In this document: positions 18,547-26,901 of the stretch, piece by piece
How the letters are laid out: every line of letters starts with the position of its first letter
How positions within the stretch are numbered: position 1 is the stretch's first letter
Origin: Acidimicrobiia bacterium
GTDB taxonomy: Bacteria > Actinomycetota > Acidimicrobiia > Acidimicrobiales > Bin134
NCBI GenBank assembly: GCA_009842675.1
Contig: VYEX01000008.1
Location: 25,609 to 89,608 of the forward strand
Direction: 5' to 3'
Length of the DNA stretch: 64,000 nt
Translations under genes and position numbers: made by a program
Notes under the pieces: generated by a model
What the model was told of the DNA's origin: nothing
Seen by the model: only the letters and a program-made list of their open reading frames with translations
Database searches by the model: none

Positions 18547-21500
18547 TCAACCCGCACCCGCTTGGATATGGGGCTCGCAATCATCGGTTGCCTCTTTGTC
18601 GGGTTCACCGAGGGTTTGCGGTCCCCTTTGACAATTCAAGTTGAAGGAGAACTCATAGAGGAGTTCCAGTTTGGGCGAAGCGTTGGCCAAGTGCTCCAGT
18701 GCCTTCTGGCGGGCCACCGCGGCCCGGCGAGTCCGGGGTAGAGCGCAGACGTCGGCCACTCCGTCGCCGTCGCTGTCGAAGGCATAGGTGGTCGGCCCCC
18801 CCAGGCTGTAGTTCAAGCAGAAATCCGGCCCGTCGATGATGCCGGAAAAGAACATCCGGTCGGCTGCTGTGTAGGAATCGGGATCTTCAGCAGGCGGCAG
18901 CTCTTGGGCTCCGCTGCCGCCATTGGCCGGCGTGAGCCCGCCGGGGGCATTGCCGGCGAATTCCCGGTACTGCTGACACTCGTCGGAGGCCTCCTTGTCG
19001 GGCTCGCCGAATGTCTCCGCCACCGAGCGGCACTCTTCGGCGAAGCGAGCAATGAAGATGTCCCGCTCCACCAAAGCCAGATCCTCCAGGGTCCGCTGAT
19101 GGGCTACCGCCTCTCGGCGAGTACGGGGCAGGGAGCACACGTCGGCGATTCCGTCGGCGTTGCTGTCGAAGGCGTAGGTGATCGGTCCGCCCAGACTCCG
19201 ATTCAAACAGAAGTCTTGGCCGTTGATGACTCCGGAGAAGAACACATCGTCGGCGGGGGTTATGTCCCCGGGTTCACCCGGATCGGCTGGCGTGGTCGTA
19301 ACGGTGGCCAGAGGAACGGCAAAGCTGAAGAGCGTGGACAAGAGCTGGTTCTGTCCGCTTTCTCGAGCCGCAGTATTGATCCGGGCCTGAAGCCGGTTGC
19401 CGCTGACGGTGACCGAACGAGAGGTACCGGTGATTCGGATTTGGGCCTTGTCCAGCCGGCCCGATGCGCCGATGCCGCCCACAATTTCCATGCTGATGAG
19501 CTGGCCCACTGCGGTATCGGTGTGGTCGTTCAGCCACCGGTTCAGGTCGGCAACGGAATAGGAGCGCGTCCATGAGGCGTACGGATTGATGGCTTGGTCG
19601 TCGAATGCGTCGGGCTTGGAGGGAAGGTAAGGGAGGTCGGCGGAGAACACGTATCCGCTGCGCTCGGTGTGGCCGCCGTTGGATGCGTGGTAGAACGCTC
19701 GGATGGGCGCGCCGCCATGGTAAAGCACCTGACCCGCGGTCTCCTCCACGGCCCGAAGCCACGTTGCGGCATCGGCGTGCTTCTCTCTGAGGTCTCCCAC
19801 ATATGCCTGATCCCACACGGTGGAGTACAGGTCGAATGGCCGAGTCCACCTAGCGGAGGCCCGCCGTTCTCGCATTGAAGCGCTGGCATAGCTTCGGGCC
19901 GCGATGGCCTGGGCCTTGTGAACCGACAGGCCCCAGTTCATAGGGCTCTCCGCGATGCCCCTCAGATAATCCTCCATCGACAGCGAATCCACGATCACGT
20001 AGAACTCGCTGGGGTCCCCCCCCGACGGCACCAAGTTGATGCGGCCATGCGAGTAGGAGCGACCGGTGTTGGACACCGTCACCGAGGTGTTGGTGGCGAA
20101 GTGGAGTTGGACGGAATTTCCGGAACATCCGTTGCCGCAGACGTCGGAACCGCTGTGGACAATGTGCCAGTGCCCAGCGTGGCGGGTAATGGCGACCGGA
20201 TATCCCGCGGGCACTCGAATCTCGCCTTGGCCGTCAATGGTGATTCGGTTGGCTCCCTGGGGGGTCAGCGTGGTGCCGGTGGTGGTGGTCAGATGTACGC
20301 GGATCGCTTCTTCGGGGTAGGCCGGCTCAGGAGCGGGCTCGATGACCGGTTCTGGGGTGGTGGGGAGAGGTCCGGCCGATGCGGTGGGCAACCCGCTGTG
20401 GGGATCGCGGAAGAACTTCTCGATGGTCAGGGAGTCGACGGTGATGTGGAATCGGTTCGGGTCGCCGGCGACGGCGATGAGGTTGATGCGGCCGTGGGAG
20501 TAGGAGCGGCCGGTGGTGGACACGGCCACGGCGGTGTCGGTGCCGAAGTGGAGTTGGGCGGTCTGACCCGAGCAGCCGGTGCCGCAAACGTTGGTGCTGC
20601 CGTATTGGATCCGCCACAAGCCGTTTACCCTGGTAACCGTGATGGGGCTGTTGGCCGGGGCCCTAATCAAGTTTTGGCCGCCGTAGGAGATGTTGGCGTT
20701 GTCGATGGTGATGCGGTTGAGCCCCCCAGGGGTCAGCGTGGTGGCCTCGGTGGTGGCCAGCAGTAACTGCACCGAGTCTTCGGACAGGCCGTGGTCGACA
20801 TTCAGAGGGCCGGGATCGTTGTGAGGATCGTTTAGGAACTTCTCGACGGTTAGGGAGTCGACGGTGATGTGGAACCGGTTCGGGTCGCCGGCGACGGCGA
20901 TGAGGTTGATGCGTCCGTGGGAGTAGGAGCGGCCGGTAGTTGATATGGCCACGGAGGAGTCGGTGGCGAAGTGGAGTTGGGCAGTCTCCCCGGGACAGCC
21001 GTTGCCGCAAACGTCGGTGGTGCCGTAGGTGATGCGCCAGAGGCCGCCGGCCCGGGCGATGACGATGGGGGTTCCCGCCGGGGCCCGGGCTGCGTTCTCG
21101 CCGCCGACGGCGATGTTCTGGTTGTCAACGGTGATGCGGTTGAGCCCCTGGGGGGTGAGAGTGGTGGTGTCTGTGGTGGCCAGCAGGATCTGGGCTGGAT
21201 CTTGGGCAGTGGTTGGGAATTGTTTTGCCGTTGAGCCGGTGACCGGAGTCGGCGTCGGGGTGGGGGTTGGGATAGATCCGGAATAGCCGTAATTCTCCAC
21301 CAGTTGGGTGTTCTCGTAGTAGAAGTCCAGGATCTCCGCGGGGCTGTGCCCGGCCTGAGAGCGGGAGTTGGCTCCCCACTGGCTCATGCCCACTCCGTGC
21401 CCCCAACCCTTGCCGGAGAAGCTGACCGCCGACGATGGGTCGACGATGAGCACCGGTTGGGGGTTGGGGCTGTTCTGGGCCGAACTCGGAACTGCAACCA

Positions 21501-21591
21501 GAACTGATGCCGCGACGAGCAGGACCGAAGCGGCGGCGAGTATCAGGGAAAAGCGAGGGCGGTTCAGCACCACCGACCGCTGCCAATGCAT
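18547..21591 (-). CDS. Secreted SpoIID/LytB-domain protein with triplicated segment and C-terminal Asp-rich repeats
   Basis: A 1014-residue exported protein from ATG 21591 (the frame also has a TTG at 21627, with a GGGAG too close to use). Residues 12-38 form a signal peptide ending PSSAQ. Next come GKGWGHGVGMSQWGA, typical of SpoIID/LytB proteins, and a Thr-Pro linker (about 107-117). A segment of about 120 residues (LTPQGLNRIT ... GRSYSHGRINL ... VDSL) then appears three times. The third copy runs into MEDYLRGIAESP and the SpoIID core (about 535-750, KAQAIAARSYA, FYHASNGGHTE). The C terminus has two copies of a 98-residue module with CLN-SLGG, DSNADGIADVC or DSDGDGVADVC and GEPDKEA-D-C. SpoIID is a glycan-cleaving lytic transglycosylase; relatives act on cell-wall peptidoglycan. 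The target here is unknown. Confidence 0.85.
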   Translation of the reverse strand: MHWQRSVVLNRPRFSLILAAASVLLVAASVLVAVPSSAQNSPNPQPVLIVDPSSAVSFSGKGWGHGVGMSQWGANSRSQAGHSPAEILDFYYENTQLVENYGYSGSIPTPTPTPTPVTGSTAKQFPTTAQDPAQILLATTDTTTLTPQGLNRITVDNQNIAVGGENAARAPAGTPIVIARAGGLWRITYGTTDVCGNGCPGETAQLHFATDSSVAISTTGRSYSHGRINLIAVAGDPNRFHITVDSLTVEKFLNDPHNDPGPLNVDHGLSEDSVQLLLATTEATTLTPGGLNRITIDNANISYGGQNLIRAPANSPITVTRVNGLWRIQYGSTNVCGTGCSGQTAQLHFGTDTAVAVSTTGRSYSHGRINLIAVAGDPNRFHITVDSLTIEKFFRDPHSGLPTASAGPLPTTPEPVIEPAPEPAYPEEAIRVHLTTTTGTTLTPQGANRITIDGQGEIRVPAGYPVAITRHAGHWHIVHSGSDVCGNGCSGNSVQLHFATNTSVTVSNTGRSYSHGRINLVPSGGDPSEFYVIVDSLSMEDYLRGIAESPMNWGLSVHKAQAIAARSYASASMRERRASARWTRPFDLYSTVWDQAYVGDLREKHADAATWLRAVEETAGQVLYHGGAPIRAFYHASNGGHTERSGYVFSADLPYLPSKPDAFDDQAINPYASWTRSYSVADLNRWLNDHTDTAVGQLISMEIVGGIGASGRLDKAQIRITGTSRSVTVSGNRLQARINTAARESGQNQLLSTLFSFAVPLATVTTTPADPGEPGDITPADDVFFSGVINGQDFCLNRSLGGPITYAFDSNADGIADVCSLPRTRREAVAHQRTLEDLALVERDIFIARFAEECRSVAETFGEPDKEASDECQQYREFAGNAPGGLTPANGGSGAQELPPAEDPDSYTAADRMFFSGIIDGPDFCLNYSLGGPTTYAFDSDGDGVADVCALPRTRRAAVARQKALEHLANASPKLELLYEFSFNLNCQRGPQTLGEPDKEATDDCEPHIQAGAG
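18571..19251 (-). repeat. Two C-terminal Asp-rich modules (18958-19251 and 18571-18864)
   Basis: Each encodes FFSG-I-G-DFCLN-SLGGP-TYAFDS-DG-ADVC-LPRTRR-AVA ... GEPDKEA-D-C. The D-x-D/N-x-D-G strings resemble calcium loops of thrombospondin type 3 or dockerin-like repeats. The conserved cysteines may pair outside the cell. Confidence 0.7.
19948..20304 (-). repeat. SpoIID-protein internal repeat, copy 3 (fused to the SpoIID core)
   Basis: Encodes VHLTTTTGTTLTPQGANRIT through VDSLSMEDYLRGIAE. This copy is the ancestral one, because its end is the conserved SpoIID MEDYLRG segment, which is degenerate (VEKFLND, IEKFFRD) in the other two. Confidence 0.75.
20395..20769 (-). repeat. SpoIID-protein internal repeat, copy 2
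   Basis: Encodes LLLATTEATTLTPGGLNRIT through VDSLTIEKFFRDPH. It is closest to copy 1, so the latest duplication produced copies 1 and 2. Confidence 0.8.
20824..21192 (-). repeat. SpoIID-protein internal repeat, copy 1
   Basis: Encodes ILLATTDTTTLTPQGLNRIT through VDSLTVEKFLNDPH. DNA similarity to copy 2 is high, with long identical runs around the GRSYSHGRINLIAVAGDPNR segment. Confidence 0.8.
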
Positions 21592-21731
21592 AGAACGTCC
21601 AAAATCGATTGGCCGCCCGCCGGGCAATTCTCCCAGTTTCGGCCCTGGCCATCAAGTACACACCAATTCCCGGCGCGGCGTTCAAGGCCGTGGAGGTGGA
21701 TTCGAGTGAAAGGGAAACCGGGGTGTACAGG

Positions 21732-21737
21732 TAGGGT
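21732..21737 (+). promoter_or_regulatory. Candidate -10 box, leaderless, before the GT2-WsaF-like gene
   Basis: TAGGGT lies exactly 6 bases before the GTG at 21744, the classic spacing for transcription starting on the first base of the start codon. Confidence 0.4.
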
Positions 21738-21743
21738 GTCGTA

Positions 21744-24700
21744 GTGGTTCGTCGTCTCCTTGAGCGAGCTCTGCCCCGGGGTACCCGCCGCCGACGGCTG
21801 GTTGGCGGGGCAATGGTGATCGTCCGGGAGACCGGCAACACGCTCACCCGCATAAGAGACGAGTGGCAGCGACGCCGCAATGAGGGGAATCCCGAGGCAG
21901 AGCTGCTTGTACCGGCTGCGGAGCACCTGGAGTCGGGTGACGAAGCGGGAGACGAGGCCGAGCCCGCGCCACCGCGCCTACCGGCCGGAGTGACCTATCG
22001 GGAGTGGTTCTGCCGACTGTCGGCCGATCCGAGTGTTCTGGAACTTCAGCGGCAGTGGTATCAGGAATGGCCCCAGCCTCTGAAGGTGTGGGGACTGGTG
22101 GTGGACGACGGCGGCGACGTCGCCGCCACAGAGACGTCGCTCCACAACCAGTCGTGGGGGTTGGTCGAGGTGGTCAAAGTCGAGGTCGGCGGGCTGGCTG
22201 AAGAATTCGACCGGTTGTCGCAGCACTGCCCCAAGGATCTGGTGCTGCTGCTGCGGGCAGGCGATCGGCTTCGGCCCGACGCGGTGTTCAATATTGCCCA
22301 AGCCGCGTGGCGCGATCCCTGGTTGGAACTGATGTACTGGGACGACGACCGGGTCGGTCTGGCCGAGGTATGGGATTGGCACCTGGCGGGAATGCCAGAA
22401 GGCATCTACTTTGACGACGATCTGGATCGCTTGAGCAGGCCCCGGCTCAAGCCGGGCTGGTCTCCCGACCTCCTGGCCTGTTCCAACTACATCGGACGGG
22501 CCTTTGCCGTGAGAGCCCGAGGCCTTCAATCCGAGGCGGCGCGGCGCTATCGCGATGCCGGAACCGACGACGACTCCCTTTGGTGGGACCTGCTGTTGAG
22601 TCTGGAAGTAGCCGAACAGCAGGTGTGCCGGCTGCCCGCGGTTTTGCAGGCCGCTGATCGCCGGGACGAGCGCATTGAATCGCACCATCTTGAATTGGTG
22701 AACCGCTGGGTGGCTCGTCAGGGCTGGCCGGCCCGAGCCGAAGCAGGGGCCAGCGGAGTCCACCTGGCTTGGGTGCCGGACGGTGTCATATCGGTCAGCG
22801 TCATTATCGCCACCCGGCACAACCGAGAGTTATTGGAGGGCGCTTTCGACCTGATCCGCTCAGCCAACCATCCCAGCGTTGAGCTCATCATCGTGGACAA
22901 CGGCGGCCAAAGTGACGAAAACGAGGCCTGGTATCAGGATTGGGCTGCTGATCTGAGTCCTCGGATCGTCTGGTGGGAAGAGCCGTTCAACTACTCGGCG
23001 GTGAACAATCGGGCCGCGGCCCAGGCCACCGGCGAGGTGCTGGTGTTCTTGAACGACGACACCTCGAGCGGCCACCCCGGGTGGCTCCAAGAACTCATCG
23101 GCTGGGCTCAGTGCCCCGAGATCGCGGTGGCCGGCCTTCAGCTCATTGACGACGACGGCCTGATCCAACACGGCGGGGTGATCATCGGGATGACCGGCTT
23201 GGCCGGGCACCTGTTCCAGGGCATGGCCCCGCACTCCGACAGCGTGATGGGACCCACCGATTGGACCCGCAACACCGTGGCGGTGACCGGCGCCTGTCTG
23301 GCCGTGCGCCGGTCGGTGTTCGAAGAGCTTGGCGGATTCGACGAGCGCTTGGAGCTGTGCGGCAGCGATGTAGTGCTGGGTCTTCGGGCCCGGCAGGCCG
23401 GATTCCGCAATGTTGTTTCGGCGGCCACTCCGATCACCCACAGAGAATCGGCCACCAGAGGCCCGAACATCCCCGACGGCGATGTGTTTGCCAGCTATTG
23501 GGCCTATCAGCGCTGGCTGATGGGCGGCGACCCCTATTTCTCCCCAAATCTCGACACATCCCAGTCGAAGCCGGTGGTGCGCTGCGAGGAGAAGCCCGGC
23601 GTGCTGAAGCAGCTCACCGAGATGCTGGGTCGGCCCATGGAGATCTTCTATCAGCGCAACGAGACCGGGGAGGCCCACGCGCTGGCATTCGCCTCCGAAG
23701 CAGATCGGGAACTGGCCGAGTTGGTTCATCAAGAACACCGGGCGGTCCAAGGTCGACACGAGGTGAGAACCGTCAACTGGTTTGTGCCCGAGTTCCAAAA
23801 CCCGTTCTACGGCGGCATCCATACCGTGTTCCGGTTGGCCGACCATCTGGCCGTGCACCACGGGGTGGAAAATCGGTTCATGGTGATGACCGGGCCCGTC
23901 GACCACGACGAGCGGTGGTACCGGTCAGGGATCTCCGCGGCCTTCCAGTCGCTGGCCGACAGTCCTATCAGTTACCACGACTCCTTTGCCTTTGATCCCA
24001 AGGAAATCCCCTCCGCCGATGCAGCCATCGCCACCATGTGGACCACTGCCTACTTCGCGGCCCGCACCCCTGGTCAGACCCGCCGCTTCTACTTGATCCA
24101 GGATTTCGAGCCCATGTTCTACCCGGCGGGCACGCTCTACGCCCTAGCCGAGCACAGCTATCGTCTGGGACTCTACGGGCTTTGCAACACCGGCCATTTG
24201 GCCGACATCTACCGGGATCGCTACGGGGGAGTAGCCGATCACTTTTGGCCCGCGGTGGACGACTCGATCTTTCACGTCCGCAACCGCATCGAACCTGATC
24301 CCGACCGGCCGGTGACCGTGTTCATCTATGCCCGCCCTGGTCATCTGCGAAACTGCTGGGAGTTGGCGGCCAGAGCCGTGCGTCTCGTGAAGGACGAACT
24401 AGCCGACAACGTGCGCATCGTGACCGCGGGATCGTGGGCCTTCCCCGAGCACATGGACTCCCTCATCACCCACATGGGTCAGCTTGACTATCGAGAGACC
24501 GGCCCGCTGTACCGATCCTGCGACATCGGTGTGGCCCTGACCACCTCTGAGCACCCCTCCTATCTGCCGCTGGAGCTGATGGCCTGCGGCGCCGCGGTGG
24601 TGGCATTCGAGAATCCGGCGGGGGACTGGCTGCTGCGCCACGACCACAACTGCATGCAGTCGCCCCAGACCGCTGACGGGCTGGCCGCCGAGATCGTTGC

Positions 24701-24836
24701 CCTAGTGCGGGATCCCGCCCGCCGACAGCGGCTGGCCAAGCAGGGCCTGACCGACATCGCCGCCCGCCACGCTCGCTGGGATCTGAATCTGGGTGGGGTG
24801 TACGACCATCTGTGCGATCCCGAGCCGCAGATATGA
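21744..24836 (+). CDS. Two-domain glycosyltransferase: GT2 plus WsaF-like GT4
   Basis: A 1030-residue cytoplasmic protein. Residues 1-340 are an N-terminal region with an apparent degenerate nucleotide-sugar fold (LLRAGDRLRPDAVFNIA resembles a GT2 donor loop). Residues about 350-590 are a GT2 domain: VSVIIATRHN, LIIVDNGG, FLNDDTSSG, GGFDERLELCGSDVVL. Residues about 677-1025 resemble WsaF-type rhamnosyltransferases: VNWFVPEFQNPFYGGIHTVF, YLIQDFEPMFYPAG, and the late EHPSYLPLELMACGAAVV, which is the GT-B nucleotide-sugar region. With two or three catalytic units it could polymerise a repeating glycan. The first gene of the export locus, directly coupled to the permease (ATGA overlap), it is likely fed by dTDP-rhamnose from the neighbouring rml operon. 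GTG 21744 was chosen on promoter spacing. Confidence 0.85.
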   Translation: MVRRLLERALPRGTRRRRLVGGAMVIVRETGNTLTRIRDEWQRRRNEGNPEAELLVPAAEHLESGDEAGDEAEPAPPRLPAGVTYREWFCRLSADPSVLELQRQWYQEWPQPLKVWGLVVDDGGDVAATETSLHNQSWGLVEVVKVEVGGLAEEFDRLSQHCPKDLVLLLRAGDRLRPDAVFNIAQAAWRDPWLELMYWDDDRVGLAEVWDWHLAGMPEGIYFDDDLDRLSRPRLKPGWSPDLLACSNYIGRAFAVRARGLQSEAARRYRDAGTDDDSLWWDLLLSLEVAEQQVCRLPAVLQAADRRDERIESHHLELVNRWVARQGWPARAEAGASGVHLAWVPDGVISVSVIIATRHNRELLEGAFDLIRSANHPSVELIIVDNGGQSDENEAWYQDWAADLSPRIVWWEEPFNYSAVNNRAAAQATGEVLVFLNDDTSSGHPGWLQELIGWAQCPEIAVAGLQLIDDDGLIQHGGVIIGMTGLAGHLFQGMAPHSDSVMGPTDWTRNTVAVTGACLAVRRSVFEELGGFDERLELCGSDVVLGLRARQAGFRNVVSAATPITHRESATRGPNIPDGDVFASYWAYQRWLMGGDPYFSPNLDTSQSKPVVRCEEKPGVLKQLTEMLGRPMEIFYQRNETGEAHALAFASEADRELAELVHQEHRAVQGRHEVRTVNWFVPEFQNPFYGGIHTVFRLADHLAVHHGVENRFMVMTGPVDHDERWYRSGISAAFQSLADSPISYHDSFAFDPKEIPSADAAIATMWTTAYFAARTPGQTRRFYLIQDFEPMFYPAGTLYALAEHSYRLGLYGLCNTGHLADIYRDRYGGVADHFWPAVDDSIFHVRNRIEPDPDRPVTVFIYARPGHLRNCWELAARAVRLVKDELADNVRIVTAGSWAFPEHMDSLITHMGQLDYRETGPLYRSCDIGVALTTSEHPSYLPLELMACGAAVVAFENPAGDWLLRHDHNCMQSPQTADGLAAEIVALVRDPARRQRLAKQGLTDIAARHARWDLNLGGVYDHLCDPEPQI

Positions 24837-25660
24837 GGGCAGTGACTGACCGAGGCAGCGCCCTGGAGATCTGGGGCTACCGGGAGCTGATCGGCCGTCT
24901 GGTGCAGCGGGAGCTGGGCTCGCGCTACAAGCGGTCGGTGCTGGGCTGGCTGTGGTCGATGCTCAACCCCGCGGCCACCCTGGCCATATACGCCCTGGTG
25001 TTCGGCGTGCTGTTGAAGTTCGACCCACCTCGGGCCGGCAATGGCCGCTTCGACAACTTCGCCCTCTATCTCTTCTGCGCCCTGGTTATGTGGAACGCCT
25101 TCTACGGGGTGATCACCGGGGCCATGACTGCGCTGCTGGACCTGGGGTCGCTGCTCGGCAAGGTGTATTTCCCGCCCGAGGCCCCGGCGGTGGCCGCCCT
25201 GCTCACAGTGCTGTTCCAAGCGGCCATCGAGGCGTCGATCTTGATGCTGATCTTTATCTGTCTGGTCAACGTGAGTTGGACTTTCTTGCTTTGGCCGGTT
25301 CTGTTGCTGCTTCTGTCGATCTTCGCCCTCGGGATCGGCCTGATGCTCAGCGTATGGAACGTGCGCTATCGCGACGTGGGCTACCTGTCCACCATTGCCC
25401 TGCAATTTCTCTTCTACGTGACCCCCATCGTCTACCCGCTGTCGTTGATTCCCGAACGGGCCATGGGATTGCCAGTGCGAGACATCATCCGGCTGAATCC
25501 GCTGTCCCAGTTCACCGAGGCCTCCCGCGAACTGCTGTACGGGCTGGACTGGCCCGGGCTGCTTCGATTGGGGCTCATGGCTCTCATCTCGCTGGCCGTG
25601 GGTGCAGCTGGCTGGCTTATGTTCAAGGCCCGAACCCGAGACATCGCCGAGGAGCTGTAG
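24833..25660 (+). CDS. ABC-2 type polysaccharide export permease (Wzm type)
   Basis: A 275-residue membrane protein with six hydrophobic helices. The N-terminal amphipathic part YRELIGRLVQRELGSRYKRSVLGWLWSMLNP is diagnostic of Wzm/TagG-type permeases that flip undecaprenyl-linked polysaccharide. It starts at ATG 24833, overlapping the previous stop by 4 bases, and is followed after 3 bases by the ATPase gene. Together they form an ABC exporter for a finished glycan chain. Confidence 0.92.
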   Translation: MRAVTDRGSALEIWGYRELIGRLVQRELGSRYKRSVLGWLWSMLNPAATLAIYALVFGVLLKFDPPRAGNGRFDNFALYLFCALVMWNAFYGVITGAMTALLDLGSLLGKVYFPPEAPAVAALLTVLFQAAIEASILMLIFICLVNVSWTFLLWPVLLLLLSIFALGIGLMLSVWNVRYRDVGYLSTIALQFLFYVTPIVYPLSLIPERAMGLPVRDIIRLNPLSQFTEASRELLYGLDWPGLLRLGLMALISLAVGAAGWLMFKARTRDIAEEL

Positions 25661-25663
25661 CCG

Positions 25664-26890
25664 ATGGGCGAAAACGCGGTAGTGGTCGATGGTGTATCCA
25701 AGCGCTTTCAGCTGACCTTGGACCGACCCCTCAGCCTGAAGGAAGCGTGGACGGGGCTGCGTCCCGGATCGGGCCGACCGTTCCGCCGGTTGCGCAGCGA
25801 GCCGTTCTGGGCCCTTCGCGATGTCAGCCTGGAGGTTCCGCAGGGCTCGATGTACGGACTGGTCGGACGCAACGGATCGGGCAAGTCCACCCTGTTGCGG
25901 GTCATGGCCGGGATTTACCGGCCCACCGAGGGCCGGGTCGAGGCCAGGGGCCGGATTTCGGCCCTCCTGGAACTGGGGGCGGGCTTCCACCCCGCTTTGA
26001 GCGGTCGGGAGAACATCTATCTCAACGCCTCCGTGCTGGGAGTGCCCAAGTCGCAGATCGACGAGCGAGTGGAGCAGATCGTCGAGTTTGCCGGCCTGGA
26101 AGAGTTCATCGACAGCCCCGTGAAGATCTACTCCAGCGGCATGTACGTACGGCTGGGCTTTGCGGTTGCCGTCCACGTCGACCCCGAGATCCTCATTGTC
26201 GACGAGGTGGTCGCCGTGGGCGACGAGGAATTCCAGCTCCGGTGCTTCAGCCATTTGGAGTCGTTGCGATCCCAGGGGGTGACCATCGTGCTGGTCAGCC
26301 ACGATCTGGGCCTGCTGCGGGCCAACTGCGATCAGATGGCCTGGCTTAACCGGGGGCTATTGGCTGCGGTCGGCGACCCCCAGGAGGTGATCAACGCCTA
26401 TCTCGACACCATCGACACCGAGGGGGCCGCCTCCGTAGGCCATCGCCCCCGGCCCGACGACGAAGAAGCGACGCCACTGCGCATAACCAACCTGGAGTTC
26501 TTCGACGAGGCCGGCCATCAGCCCAAGTCGTTCGCATCGGGCGACTCGCTGGTCGTGCGCATTCACTATTCCGCCTCGGAGCCGATCCAAGACCCGGTAT
26601 TCTCACTGGGGTTCTACGACCACAACAACCTTCACCTGGCTGGACCCCGCTCTCATGTCGACGGATTTCGACCTGGCAAGGTTGACGGTGAGGGATGGGT
26701 GGAGTTTCGCTTGTTCCGTATTCCGTTCCGCTCCGGTGCGTTCCATGTCAATGCCGCGGTGCAGGATTCGGACGCATCGTTCCTCTATGACCGTCGGGCC
26801 CGGGAGTTCTGGCTTCAGATCTCCGGCGAGCCCGACCCGCAGGCCAATGGGCTGTTGAATCTGGAGGGCGACTGGCGGTCCGGAGTCTGA
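25664..26890 (+). CDS. ABC polysaccharide exporter ATPase with C-terminal sugar-recognition domain (Wzt type)
   Basis: A 408-residue protein. The nucleotide-binding domain (1-250) has Walker A GRNGSGKST, the TagH/Wzt-type motif ISALLELGAGFHPALSGRENI, signature YSSGMYVRLGFA and Walker B EILIVDEVVAVGDEEF. Residues about 265-405 form a Wzt-C-like beta-sandwich (LRITNLEFFDEAG, DSLVVRIHYSA, FSLGFYD). In E. coli O9a-type systems this extra domain binds the modified non-reducing end of the chain before export. Its presence predicts that the exported polymer carries a terminal cap, which fits the methyltransferase/kinase-like gene that follows after 11 bases. Confidence 0.92.
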   Translation: MGENAVVVDGVSKRFQLTLDRPLSLKEAWTGLRPGSGRPFRRLRSEPFWALRDVSLEVPQGSMYGLVGRNGSGKSTLLRVMAGIYRPTEGRVEARGRISALLELGAGFHPALSGRENIYLNASVLGVPKSQIDERVEQIVEFAGLEEFIDSPVKIYSSGMYVRLGFAVAVHVDPEILIVDEVVAVGDEEFQLRCFSHLESLRSQGVTIVLVSHDLGLLRANCDQMAWLNRGLLAAVGDPQEVINAYLDTIDTEGAASVGHRPRPDDEEATPLRITNLEFFDEAGHQPKSFASGDSLVVRIHYSASEPIQDPVFSLGFYDHNNLHLAGPRSHVDGFRPGKVDGEGWVEFRLFRIPFRSGAFHVNAAVQDSDASFLYDRRAREFWLQISGEPDPQANGLLNLEGDWRSGV

Positions 26891-26901
26891 GGTGACTTGG
26901 G

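Noticed and set aside
24560..26302. A 580-residue minus-strand open frame across the Wzm and Wzt genes
   Set aside because: It is antisense to two well-recognised ABC transporter genes and has a Gln/His/Gly-biased shadow composition.
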